A stretch of 64,000 bases of DNA, from NCBI GenBank assembly GCA_029564595.1, contig JAKQPS010000149.1, positions 35,003 through 99,002 of the forward strand. Reading direction: 5' to 3'. This document shows positions 52,252 through 59,433 of the stretch, one piece after another. The DNA comes from a bacterium. GTDB taxonomy: Bacteria > UBP15 > UBA6099. Numbering within the stretch: position 1 is the first letter of the stretch; every line of letters begins with the position of its first letter. A model generated the notes under the pieces. That model made no database searches. It worked only from the letters and a program-made list of their open reading frames with translations, and was not told the origin of the DNA. Made by a program: the position numbers and the translations under genes.

Positions 52252-52735
52252 ACAGGTCTGCTCGGTTCGCTCTTTTTGCTTCCTACCGCCTGTTTATCCG
52301 ATAGATACACAGAAGCGGTGATGTTTGAAAGGCTCAAATTCTAAAGACCAACAATCCCTCCTTGCTTTTTCCGCGATGTGTTTCCTTCGAGGTATGGGGT
52401 TTGTGTTTTTGTCCGCCTCCCATATTTTTTTAATTTTACGAAAAAGGCAGAAAAAGCTTGATTTTAAATGGTGTTTTTCACTTTGCAAATCCAAACAAAC
52501 TCAAACAGTTCTTTAAAACATTTCAGTTTTCTTGACTTTAAAAGACAGTTCTCCATTTTACGTAATTGTGCAATATAGCACATAAAGGATGATTAGTCAA
52601 CATTAGAAAACATTAGATTAGATACAGTCGCTGTAAACCGATTTTATTTGAGGGCAAAAAATCCGTAAAATTGTGATTAACAAAGGCTTTTTTCTGTATG
52701 GGGACAGAAAAATACTTCGCCACGGGGGAACAGTT
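52252..52735. promoter_or_regulatory. Divergent A+T-rich control region
   Basis: No gene in ~480 nt between the divergent HTH-like (-) and Com-like (+) genes. It has TTGACTTTAAAA at 52532, an inverted repeat TGTGC-N6-GCACA at 52567-52582, the palindrome TACAG-TCG-CTGTA at 52623-52635, and a repeated ACATTAGA pair near 52600-52618. These look like operators for divergent promoters, but no -10 stands out. Confidence 0.45.
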
Positions 52736-52924
52736 ATGAAGACGACATGTGAAGAAAGGAAAGAAATCCGGTGTCAATCATGTGAAACTCTGCTTGCGAT
52801 TGAATCGGACGGAACCATTCAAATCAGATACAAAAAGGAGGTGAATCTCACGGTTTCAAAAGACCTGCATGTTGTGTGCAGGGGATGCGGAAAGGTCCAT
52901 CTTATCAGGATCGAAAAAAGATAG
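52736..52924 (+). CDS. Com-like zinc-finger regulator (Mu Com type)
   Basis: A 62-residue protein with two Cys pairs, 'CQSC' and 'CRGC', spaced ~35 residues, in the pattern 'EIRCQSCETLLAIE...VVCRGCGKVHLI' typical of Mu Com. In phage Mu, Com binds mRNA and opens a stem that hides the mom start. ATG 52736 follows GGGGGAA; a longer frame from 52673 lacks a site. The next gene starts 79 nt later and its ATG lies in a hairpin, so the same mode of control is possible here. Confidence 0.72.
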   Translation: MKTTCEERKEIRCQSCETLLAIESDGTIQIRYKKEVNLTVSKDLHVVCRGCGKVHLIRIEKR

Positions 52925-52970
52925 CCTGAAATTCATGGACAACAGGATTCAGAAAATGGCTTAGAGAGGT

Positions 52971-53012
52971 GCGTGACGCCCGGCCGGAAAGGACGGCGGG
53001 CTTATGTCACGC
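52971..53012 (+). promoter_or_regulatory. Hairpin covering the start codon of the sigma-like gene
   Basis: GCGTGAC (52971-52977) pairs with GTCACGC (53006-53012), then GCCCG (52978-52982) with CGGGC (52997-53001), then CCG with CGG at the top. The ATG 53004-53006 is in the TTAT bulge and the outer stem. The ribosome site AAAGGA lies in the apical loop. No U-tract follows, so a terminator is unlikely. Confidence 0.65.
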
Positions 53013-53822
53013 ACATCGAAGGAAGAAATTCGTCATGCCATTTTTACGGAGGTACAGTCAAGGGAGTTCAACCAGCCGTTTCAAGAGATGCAGGAGGCAT
53101 CTCGCGCGCTGGCTCTTTTCACAGATGCGGGTGAACTCGTCCATTGTATGCATCAGCGGGACAACGGCAAAGACGAGGAACAGGACATAAAAAACAGAGT
53201 TCTCCGCGATCTGATAATCGCGGCCAAGTATTCGCGGAAATATAGTTCCGCGGCGCAGTCCCTCTGTATCGCGGCGCTGTGGCCGGGGCTGGATAGGGTA
53301 TCAAAGCAGGTGGAATCCTCGCCGGAGCCGATTCAGGATTCCTTCGCGGAGGTTTACAACGCGACTCTTCAGGAAATCCAGTCCTGGGACATGGACAAAC
53401 AGGATAAAATTGCCGCCAATATTCTGCTGAACGTGAAGAAGCGCGTTTTGATGCTGTACGATGCCGTCAGAGAGACCGAAACAACCCCGTTCAAATCCCC
53501 CGACAACACGGACGACGATGTTGACGCGGGAGCGTTCGAGGGTGGCGCGGATGAAGTCGTTGATGAAAAAACCGTCGAGTCGCAGGTTGAGGAGGAGCTT
53601 TGCTCTTCCGCGCTCGACCGGCTGGTCGCGGCGAACGTTATCAGTCCCCAGGAATCGCTTCTGATCGTTCTTCGCGTCTTTCAAGGGCACGAGCTTGACG
53701 CAATCGCTGAATCACTCGGCATAAGTTACAAGACTTTATGCCGTAGATACGAGCGCGCGATAGAGCGACTGGAGAAGTTTTTCAAAGACGAAAAGGGTTA
53801 CTGGGCGTTTCTGAATTCATGA
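53004..53822 (+). CDS. Sigma-factor-like protein (region 4 HTH at the C terminus)
   Basis: A 272-residue protein. C-terminal residues ~205-262 are a sigma70 region 4-like HTH: 'ISPQESLLIVLRVFQGHELDAIAESLGISYKTLCRRYERAIERL'-type sequence. Residues 5-160 are helical, and a strongly acidic stretch follows (PDNTDDDVDAGAFEGGADEV). Region 2 motifs are not obvious, so it may be a phage late-gene activator or anti-termination factor rather than a true sigma factor. It follows the Com-like gene in the same direction. Confidence 0.68.
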   Translation: MSRTSKEEIRHAIFTEVQSREFNQPFQEMQEASRALALFTDAGELVHCMHQRDNGKDEEQDIKNRVLRDLIIAAKYSRKYSSAAQSLCIAALWPGLDRVSKQVESSPEPIQDSFAEVYNATLQEIQSWDMDKQDKIAANILLNVKKRVLMLYDAVRETETTPFKSPDNTDDDVDAGAFEGGADEVVDEKTVESQVEEELCSSALDRLVAANVISPQESLLIVLRVFQGHELDAIAESLGISYKTLCRRYERAIERLEKFFKDEKGYWAFLNS

Positions 53823-53879
53823 CTCGGCCGGACTGCGGCGACGCGCGGGAAATCGGCGACTGAATTTCCAATTATCGCG

Positions 53880-53919
53880 TGACGCGTGATAAGATATGTG
53901 GACAGGGAGCGGCGCGTCA
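53880..53919. repeat. Inverted repeat after the sigma-like gene
   Basis: TGACGCG (53880-53886) and CGCGTCA (53913-53919) are perfect inverse complements 26 nt apart. The motif GCGTGACGC here also occurs at 52971 before the gene, so the gene is flanked by copies. No poly-T follows. Confidence 0.35.
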
Positions 53920-53958
53920 TGATGATAACTCCGAGGAATTCTTTTAGATTAAACTATG

Positions 53959-54011
53959 CTTTAATTGCACCTGCCTTAATTAAAGGATGGCGGCACATCC
54001 TTTAATTGGCA
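53959..54011. repeat. Two mutually exclusive hairpins in the 53.8-54.2 kb gap
   Basis: AATTAAAGGATG (53978-53989) pairs perfectly with CATCCTTTAATT (53996-54007) around GCGGCA, extended by TGCC/GGCA across a 2-nt bulge. Alternatively CTTTAATT (53959-53966) pairs with AATTAAAG (53978-53985). The same arm is used in both, as in attenuators. The rest of 53823-54213 holds no convincing gene. Confidence 0.5.
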
Positions 54012-54213
54012 AGCCTCTTGGTAATGTTTGCGGTTTTCGCGGGCGGTATTTTTTGGGTATCAAACCGGATCGCTCCAAGATATACACATCTGGAAATATC
54101 ATGTCTGTTTTACGTATGGAGAGAATCTATTCAAAATGCTTGCATATTTGCAGTTGAAATGCATAATTACATATTAGACGGGTTTTGTTGAGCTAAAAGG
54201 CAAGGTGATTTGC

Positions 54214-55428
54214 ATGAAATATATTCCACGTTCCGTAGAGCCAATTCTGAAGAAATCCGCAAAAGAGTTTCCCGTTATCGCGCTGACCGGGCCGAGGCAA
54301 GCCGGGAAAACAACTCTTTTGAAACATCTGTACGGAAAAAGCCACAAGTATGTTTCCCTTGAGACCCCGGTCATTCGCGCTGCTGCGACGGATGATCCCC
54401 GCGGCTTTCTCGACATGTATTCTCCGCCTGTTGTATTCGATGAAGTTCAGCATGTTCCCGATTTGCTCCCGTATATAAAAGAAATGGTTGATGCAAATAG
54501 AAACACACCAGGACAATTCATTCTGACAGGTTCGCAGAACCTTCTCCTCGCGCAAAACATCACGGAAACTCTGGCCGGAAGATCAGCGGTGCTCAGGCTA
54601 CTGCCTGTAACCTACCGTGAGCAGACAGGTGTTCCGGGACAGCCGCTGCCATGGGAAAAGGGGAAAAGAAACGAAAGAAAAAAGATATCGTCGAAAGACC
54701 TGTGGCGAAGCATCCTGCGTGGCGGGTATCCTGAGCTCGTCGCCGGTGGACACCGGAATTTATCGCTCTGGCACGGAAGTTACGTGCAAACATATCTTGA
54801 AAGGGATGTGCGGACACTGCGGCAGGTGGGCGACCTCACACAGTTTCAGACGTTCCTGCGGGCGCTCGCCGCCCGAAGCGCGCAGTTGTTGAATCTCTCG
54901 GAACTTGCGCGGGATATCGGCGTAGCGGTAAACACGGTCAAATCGTGGTTGTCGGTTCTTGAGGCCTCCTATCAGGTGATAATCCTTCGCCCATATTTTG
55001 AGAACATCGGAAAAAGACTTGTGAAATCGCCGAAAGTGTATTTCACTGATACCGGAACGCTATGCTACCTCGTTGGTCTCGAAGACCCCGAACACGCCGT
55101 CAAAGGACCAATGGGTGGCGCGATCATGGAAACAGCGGTCGTGAATGAAATCCACAGGTCACTGATTCATCGTGGAGAAACACCGCGGATGTATTTCTGG
55201 CGGACGTCCAACGGTACGGAAATTGACATTGTTATTGACGCAGGGAACCGACTGATACCCATAGAAATTAAATCGTCCGCCACGCCGAACCGTGGCATGG
55301 CAAAAGGCATTGAGGCGTTCAGAAAAGATTTCGGCGAAAAAGCCTCAAAGGGATTTGTGATATGCCCATGCGAAGCGTCGCTGCCACTCGGCCCGGACGC
55401 TGCGGCATGGCCGTTTTTTGATCTGTGA
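54214..55428 (+). CDS. AAA ATPase with DUF4143 domain
   Basis: A 404-residue protein. Walker A 'VIALTGPRQAGKTTLLKHL' at ~20-38, 'PPVVFDEVQHVPDLLPYIKE' as Walker B, 'QFILTGSQNLLLAQNITETLAGRSAVLRLLPVT' as sensor/arginine part: this is the AAA_14 domain. The C-terminal DUF4143 part has 'KVYFTDTGTLCYLVG', 'GAIMETAVVNEI' and 'YFWRTSNGTEIDIVID...IPIEIKSS', a nuclease-like fold with D..E.K. ATG 54214 follows AAGGTG six bases away. Common in bacteria, often as solitary accessory genes; biological role unclear. Confidence 0.88.
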   Translation: MKYIPRSVEPILKKSAKEFPVIALTGPRQAGKTTLLKHLYGKSHKYVSLETPVIRAAATDDPRGFLDMYSPPVVFDEVQHVPDLLPYIKEMVDANRNTPGQFILTGSQNLLLAQNITETLAGRSAVLRLLPVTYREQTGVPGQPLPWEKGKRNERKKISSKDLWRSILRGGYPELVAGGHRNLSLWHGSYVQTYLERDVRTLRQVGDLTQFQTFLRALAARSAQLLNLSELARDIGVAVNTVKSWLSVLEASYQVIILRPYFENIGKRLVKSPKVYFTDTGTLCYLVGLEDPEHAVKGPMGGAIMETAVVNEIHRSLIHRGETPRMYFWRTSNGTEIDIVIDAGNRLIPIEIKSSATPNRGMAKGIEAFRKDFGEKASKGFVICPCEASLPLGPDAAAWPFFDL

Positions 55429-55532
55429 TTAATAAGGCTGATTCGCACGTTTGTCGTGAAGGCCCCTCAATAGAAGGCGCAAACCCGGAACAGAGCTGGA
55501 ACATACGGATGTGAGCGCTCAAAAAACCTTGT

Positions 55533-55624
55533 GTTTATGCGGCTTTTTGAAATCGGCGTCTGACTGGCAGTCAGAAGGTCACGGGTTCGAATCCCGTTAG
55601 CTCCACTAAAAAAGCCGCATAAAC
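55533..55624. repeat. 16-bp perfect inverted repeat around the tRNA fragment
   Basis: GTTTATGCGGCTTTTT (55533-55548) and AAAAAGCCGCATAAAC (55609-55624) are exact inverse complements, with the tRNA 3' fragment in the 60-nt interval. The right arm is also part of the tRNA terminator. The left arm looks like an inverted copy of the tRNA-trailer DNA. Confidence 0.8.
55559..55605 (+). other. 3' fragment of tRNA-Ala(GGC): probable attachment site
   Basis: From 55559: anticodon stem TCTGA/TCAGA closing loop CTGGCAG with anticodon GGC, variable AGGTC, T-arm ACGGG-TTCGAAT-CCCGT, acceptor half TAGCTCC and A. Upstream there is no D-arm or 5' acceptor, so the gene is incomplete. The U at position 70 fits alanine identity (G3:U70). 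Anticodon-to-3'-end segments are the usual cores for tyrosine integrases, and an integrase gene lies 5 kb away. Confidence 0.8.
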
Positions 55625-55637
55625 AGTGGCTTTTTTT
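55608..55637 (+). terminator. tRNA trailer terminator
   Basis: AAAAAAGCC (55608-55616) pairs with GGCTTTTTTT (55628-55637) around an 11-nt loop, with a T-run as the 3' arm. It was presumably carried with the tRNA 3' end. Confidence 0.65.
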
Positions 55638-55812
55638 ATTTCTGGAAATTCCGTAAATCCAAAAATAGCCGTAACATAGCTGTAACATTTGGCAATTTCA
55701 CATGAATTGAGGCTGCGTCGCATTTGATAAAATGGCACGTTGTGATTGATCATTCATATGCTGATGCAAGCAAGAGCATAGAAAATATTATTCAAATTGA
55801 CTGGGAGACAGA

Positions 55813-56550
55813 CTAATCGAGTATCAATTCGGTCTGAGGTTTTTGATAGTTCCAAAGAAATCCAGCATCATCTTTTGATTCGCTGATAATTTCGACAAGA
55901 ATATTTTCAATTTCCTTATTCCACCATTTTCTACTTCTGACGTTATCGCCAAAAACTACCAGTAGCGTGGTAAATATGTAATCAAGCGACTTCCCGCAAA
56001 TAAATGGAACCCAGTTTTTATACAATTCTTGTTTCGTCATAGGGGTATTTTCTTCTATTTGATAACAACCATCGGGTCCCAAGAAAACATTTTGGATTGA
56101 GCGATAAGAAAGGGATGGTATAACCTCCAACTTTCTTATCGATGATTTCCTACAGTCAAAAGAAGAATCGTAATTGCCATGTGTCCTTTTGTTGAGAAAT
56201 ACATACGTTGTTTTATACTCATTTTGATATCCAACCTGATTGAACCTATTCTGAATACTCGGCATACGATCTTCGTAATATTTCATTTCATTTACTTGAG
56301 GATTTTTCGATATCCATTGTAGGTTCACTGAGGTTTCTATCAAACATCTCAATAATGCCAAGGAAGATGTAACGTGGGCTGCTTCAAGCAGTTGAGATAT
56401 CCCCTTCGTATATTCAGACATTAGATTTATATGTATCTTGAACACTTCCAAGCAATTTGAAAAAATTCGAGGATTTGCTTTTTTAACCGACATATCTAAC
56501 CATTCCGCCGCGTCAAGCATAGTAACAAAAAGCGCAACGTGCTTTTTCAA
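55813..56550 (-). CDS. DUF5677-like protein
   Basis: A 245-residue, all-helical protein. 'SLALLRCLIETSVNLQWISK' and 'FLNKRTHGNYDSSFD' resemble the DUF5677 pattern (a helical family seen in defence and mobile loci). Last gene of the restriction-like operon; its start overlaps the vsr stop (ATGA). A HEPN-like fold has been suggested for similar helical families, but I see no clear R-x4-6-H, so RNase activity is not claimed. Confidence 0.6.
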   Translation of the reverse strand: MKKHVALFVTMLDAAEWLDMSVKKANPRIFSNCLEVFKIHINLMSEYTKGISQLLEAAHVTSSLALLRCLIETSVNLQWISKNPQVNEMKYYEDRMPSIQNRFNQVGYQNEYKTTYVFLNKRTHGNYDSSFDCRKSSIRKLEVIPSLSYRSIQNVFLGPDGCYQIEENTPMTKQELYKNWVPFICGKSLDYIFTTLLVVFGDNVRSRKWWNKEIENILVEIISESKDDAGFLWNYQKPQTELILD

Positions 56551-57011
56551 TAAGTCGTTCCCCCCTCTAAAAGCGAAGATGCGTCCCTTTTCTTATCAAC
56601 CCAGCCTTTTTGAAGTAATTTTCTTTCTATGCGAACGATAGTGCGTTTGTATTTAAGTTGACATTCCCATACTCTAATAACTGACCAACCTTCTCGCCTA
56701 AGTTTCGAAGTTACTTTTCTATCATGTCTTTTATTGATATCGATTTTATCTTCCCAGTAAGCAACATTACTTTTAGGGGGGGTATAACAATGGGGACAAC
56801 CATGCCAGAAGCACCCATCGACAAAAAGGGCTATCTTCTGTCTTGGCCAACAGAAATCCGGCGTTCCAGGTATTTTATAGTGTCTTCTCCAGCCATTTAA
56901 TCGGTTATTGCGCAGAAGAGACAGCATCTTTTTTTCTGTGCTCGCATTTCCTCGCGACTTAATCGCCGCCATGTATTGAGATCGGGTTGCTTTATCAACT
57001 ATATCGGCCAA
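56547..57011 (-). CDS. vsr: Very-short-patch repair endonuclease Vsr
   Basis: A 154-residue Vsr nuclease. 'TRSQYMAAIKSRGNASTEKKM', 'GTPDFCW' with catalytic Asp52, 'KIALFVDGCFWHGCPHC' with zinc ligands, 'SNVAYWEDKIDINKRHD' and 'GWSVIRVWEC' are all present. Vsr nicks T:G mismatches left by deamination of 5-methylcytosine and normally accompanies C5 methylases, here two genes upstream. In MORC-type restriction clusters it may act as the restricting nuclease. Confidence 0.95.
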   Translation of the reverse strand: MADIVDKATRSQYMAAIKSRGNASTEKKMLSLLRNNRLNGWRRHYKIPGTPDFCWPRQKIALFVDGCFWHGCPHCYTPPKSNVAYWEDKIDINKRHDRKVTSKLRREGWSVIRVWECQLKYKRTIVRIERKLLQKGWVDKKRDASSLLEGGTTY

Positions 57012-57084
57012 AGTTTTCTTCTCTTTATCAAACTGAAAACGACATGTTCATAGTGTCTTTATCAAAAAAAGAGATGCTTTTACC

Positions 57085-58005
57085 TTATATAGCAACTTTA
57101 GTGAAATAGGGATAATATTTATAAAAATCAGCGTATTGCCGCATCATTTCTGAATTTTCCGCTTCAGATTCTCCAATCATGTAACCAAGTTTTGTAGCTA
57201 AATTTCTTTCAGTATTATTTTCATCTGGAAGTAAATGTTCCAAATGAAGCCTCTCCTTAATACTCAATACAGGAAGCTTGATCTTGTGTGGAGCTTCCCA
57301 TTCAGTGTTTGCAAATTTCCAAGTTGCAAAAAGGCCTTTAACCATATCAACATTCCCTAATTCGCATATTATTCCCGTTACATTTAGCATGTCAGTACCA
57401 TCTGAATAATAGGTCGATGATATAGGTTGAAAAACAATTCCGTTAGAAGCTGGAAGGATACCTTCGACAGACTTTCTAATCATTTTTTGAATAAGTTCTG
57501 GTAAGCTTTTCTTTATATATTGATCACTTACAGCAGAAGGCAACAACGATTGAAATATCTCTTTAAAAGATTCAACTCCCTGCTCGCGATTCGCTCTTAA
57601 TGTCAGTTTTATGATTGTTCCGTTACAACCCCTATCTAACAATTTATTGAACTCCAAAAACCTCTCGATTTTTAAGTCGGTATAATCCAACCAAAAAATC
57701 TCTCTTCCTGTACAAGAGTATGTTGTTATAAAGTCGTTAAGGCTCGCGTGATGTAATTCTAATCGCTTTGTAAATTTGTGAAATTTCTGTCTTTTATAGG
57801 TTTCCTCGTTTTGTTCAATAGAAACCATCTTAATATTGGGATAAAATGTATTTATCAGGCGGCAATCTTCTAAAAAAGGCCCACATAAGCCGTAATATGT
57901 ATAGTTAGATAGAGTATAATTATTGCTCAGTTTTGATAAAACCTCTATCAGTAAGTTGCGATCTACAGCTTTGTTAAGACGGAGATGATATGGCGGATGA
58001 TTCAT
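57085..58005 (-). CDS. Methyltransferase-like protein of the restriction island
   Basis: A 306-residue protein. 'YTYYGLCGPFLEDCRLINTFYP' followed by 'IKMVSIEQNEETYKRQKFHKF' reads as a Rossmann methyltransferase motif I-II (G.GGPF.ED..., then an acidic end in SIE). 'EIFWLDYTDL' is motif IV-like and 'GTIIKLTLRANREQG' follows. Later parts are helical. The family name is not known to me. Its start overlaps the GHKL gene stop (ATGA). Enzyme or recognition subunit: undecided. Confidence 0.55.
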   Translation of the reverse strand: MNHPPYHLRLNKAVDRNLLIEVLSKLSNNYTLSNYTYYGLCGPFLEDCRLINTFYPNIKMVSIEQNEETYKRQKFHKFTKRLELHHASLNDFITTYSCTGREIFWLDYTDLKIERFLEFNKLLDRGCNGTIIKLTLRANREQGVESFKEIFQSLLPSAVSDQYIKKSLPELIQKMIRKSVEGILPASNGIVFQPISSTYYSDGTDMLNVTGIICELGNVDMVKGLFATWKFANTEWEAPHKIKLPVLSIKERLHLEHLLPDENNTERNLATKLGYMIGESEAENSEMMRQYADFYKYYPYFTKVAI

Positions 58006-59414
58006 TTGCGAGCCTCTTTCAATACCCGATCAAAACAGCTTTCGCCGACTTTTGATGCGCTCGCATCAGCATCATCAAGCAAGAACTTTCCAATTATCTT
58101 AATCTCATTTGTTTCGCGGACAAAAGCAATGCGTTGCTTTGTTGTTGGTTCTGGTGGCGGTAATGGTAAGTTCGGCCTAAATTGTTTGCCGCCCGGGCCC
58201 TTTATTACGGTTCTAAATTGTTCTTTTCCAATTTCTTTTTTCAATTCCTCAAAGGGCATTAATTTGCCTTTCTTAATATTTTCTTTCCCCTCCTTTACGT
58301 TGATTGATTTCCATTTGTTAGTGTAGTTAATAAAAAGACCCATTCCTTCTCTCATTTTGTTCTTAACTTGAAGGTAGATGGTAGAATTTGCATTGATTCC
58401 CCGCTTGGTTGTAGTTGTAGGTAAATTTCTAGGATCATCACTCTTGAACTCTACAATTCCTGAGATTGCGATAAACTGTGTATGATACGAAGGCAAGCCA
58501 GCTTCACCCCAGCCGGTAAGCTCGCTTTTATCGTTGTATAGAACCACTCTGTCATTGCATATAACTGTCCATCCTGCATCTTTTGATGAAAATAGTTTGC
58601 CCTCCTGGTCCTTATCCAATTCTTCCTGTGAAGGAATGGGGCGGGTAAAACCGACTGCTAAGTACACCTCAACACCGTTTGTCTTTGCCCTATAAATGAA
58701 AGGTTTTATTGAATTTTTATTTTTTATATCTGAAAAAACCAGACTAGGAATTTTAGCCTCAACTTTTTTCCCGTTCAAAAACACTTCAAATCCTCTGTCA
58801 ATTATGAGAGCATAATGTGACGACACGGCTTTATACAATTCATCTTCAAACAAGTTTGAATCGTGCCCAAGAAGGGTGGAAATACCAGGATAGATATCTT
58901 TAATACATACTGTTGTGCCGTCTTCTTTTATAGTTGGTTTCGTTTTTTGAGTCGGTAGATACCAATTATCTTCATCAATAATCCAATCAGATGAAATTTT
59001 GACTTCGTAAGAGTCACCTTGATTTTTTGTGGAAATCAAACATTCCTTTCCAATTTTAAATATCGCCCTTTTCATACCTATGCCATAAGCCCCTACACCT
59101 CCTTTTTGTATTTTGGCATCTTTGGGTCTGCCCATTTTGAAAGCATAATCATGCAGCGCCCATGGAATGCCACCACAGTTGTCATGAATTGAAAAAATGG
59201 AGTCCGAAAATGTGATTTTTGCATAAAACCCTTTGTATGGTTTGTCGCTGGCACGCTTATTCGCGCTTCTTAGTATTCCATCGACGCAATTGTCTAACAA
59301 GTCGAGTACAGCGTCTATCAATTGTATGTCTCTCGTGAGCATATCAACAAAAAAAGATTTTGCAGGCCGCGCATCAACAACATCTGGATGTGTAGTCGTT
59401 GTTTTGGGATTCAT
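58002..59414 (-). CDS. GHKL ATPase (MORC/MutL/Hsp90-like) of restriction island
   Basis: A 470-residue ATPase. N-box 'LIDAVLDLLDNCVDGIL', motif G1 'SIHDNCGGIPWALHDYAF', and the G2 lid 'GGVGAYGIGMKRAIFKIG' are clear. The second half is a ribosomal-S5-like transducer. Start chosen at ATG 59414 (AGAGAG in front), 20 nt after the methylase stop; ATGs at 59441 and 59462 overlap it. GHKL ATPases with a C5 methylase and Vsr are the restriction-modification type from which MORC proteins are thought to derive. Confidence 0.88.
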   Translation of the reverse strand: MNPKTTTTHPDVVDARPAKSFFVDMLTRDIQLIDAVLDLLDNCVDGILRSANKRASDKPYKGFYAKITFSDSIFSIHDNCGGIPWALHDYAFKMGRPKDAKIQKGGVGAYGIGMKRAIFKIGKECLISTKNQGDSYEVKISSDWIIDEDNWYLPTQKTKPTIKEDGTTVCIKDIYPGISTLLGHDSNLFEDELYKAVSSHYALIIDRGFEVFLNGKKVEAKIPSLVFSDIKNKNSIKPFIYRAKTNGVEVYLAVGFTRPIPSQEELDKDQEGKLFSSKDAGWTVICNDRVVLYNDKSELTGWGEAGLPSYHTQFIAISGIVEFKSDDPRNLPTTTTKRGINANSTIYLQVKNKMREGMGLFINYTNKWKSINVKEGKENIKKGKLMPFEELKKEIGKEQFRTVIKGPGGKQFRPNLPLPPPEPTTKQRIAFVRETNEIKIIGKFLLDDADASASKVGESCFDRVLKEARK

Positions 59415-59433
59415 AATGACATCTCTCTTTCTG

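Noticed and set aside
52294..52516. Overlapping small frames on both strands in the divergent control region
   Set aside because: A+T-rich, no ribosome sites and no motifs; the stretch looks intergenic.
54006..54191. Small frame with a hydrophobic start (MASLLVMFAVFAGGIFW)
   Set aside because: TTG start inside the hairpin arm, no ribosome site, and the second half has no protein-like character. Possibly a gene remnant.
55467..55753. Small - strand frames with 'NGIRTRDL' and 'LTGFEPVTF' peptides
   Set aside because: These are the familiar spurious peptides read from the antisense of a tRNA 3' end; they support the tRNA fragment, not a gene.
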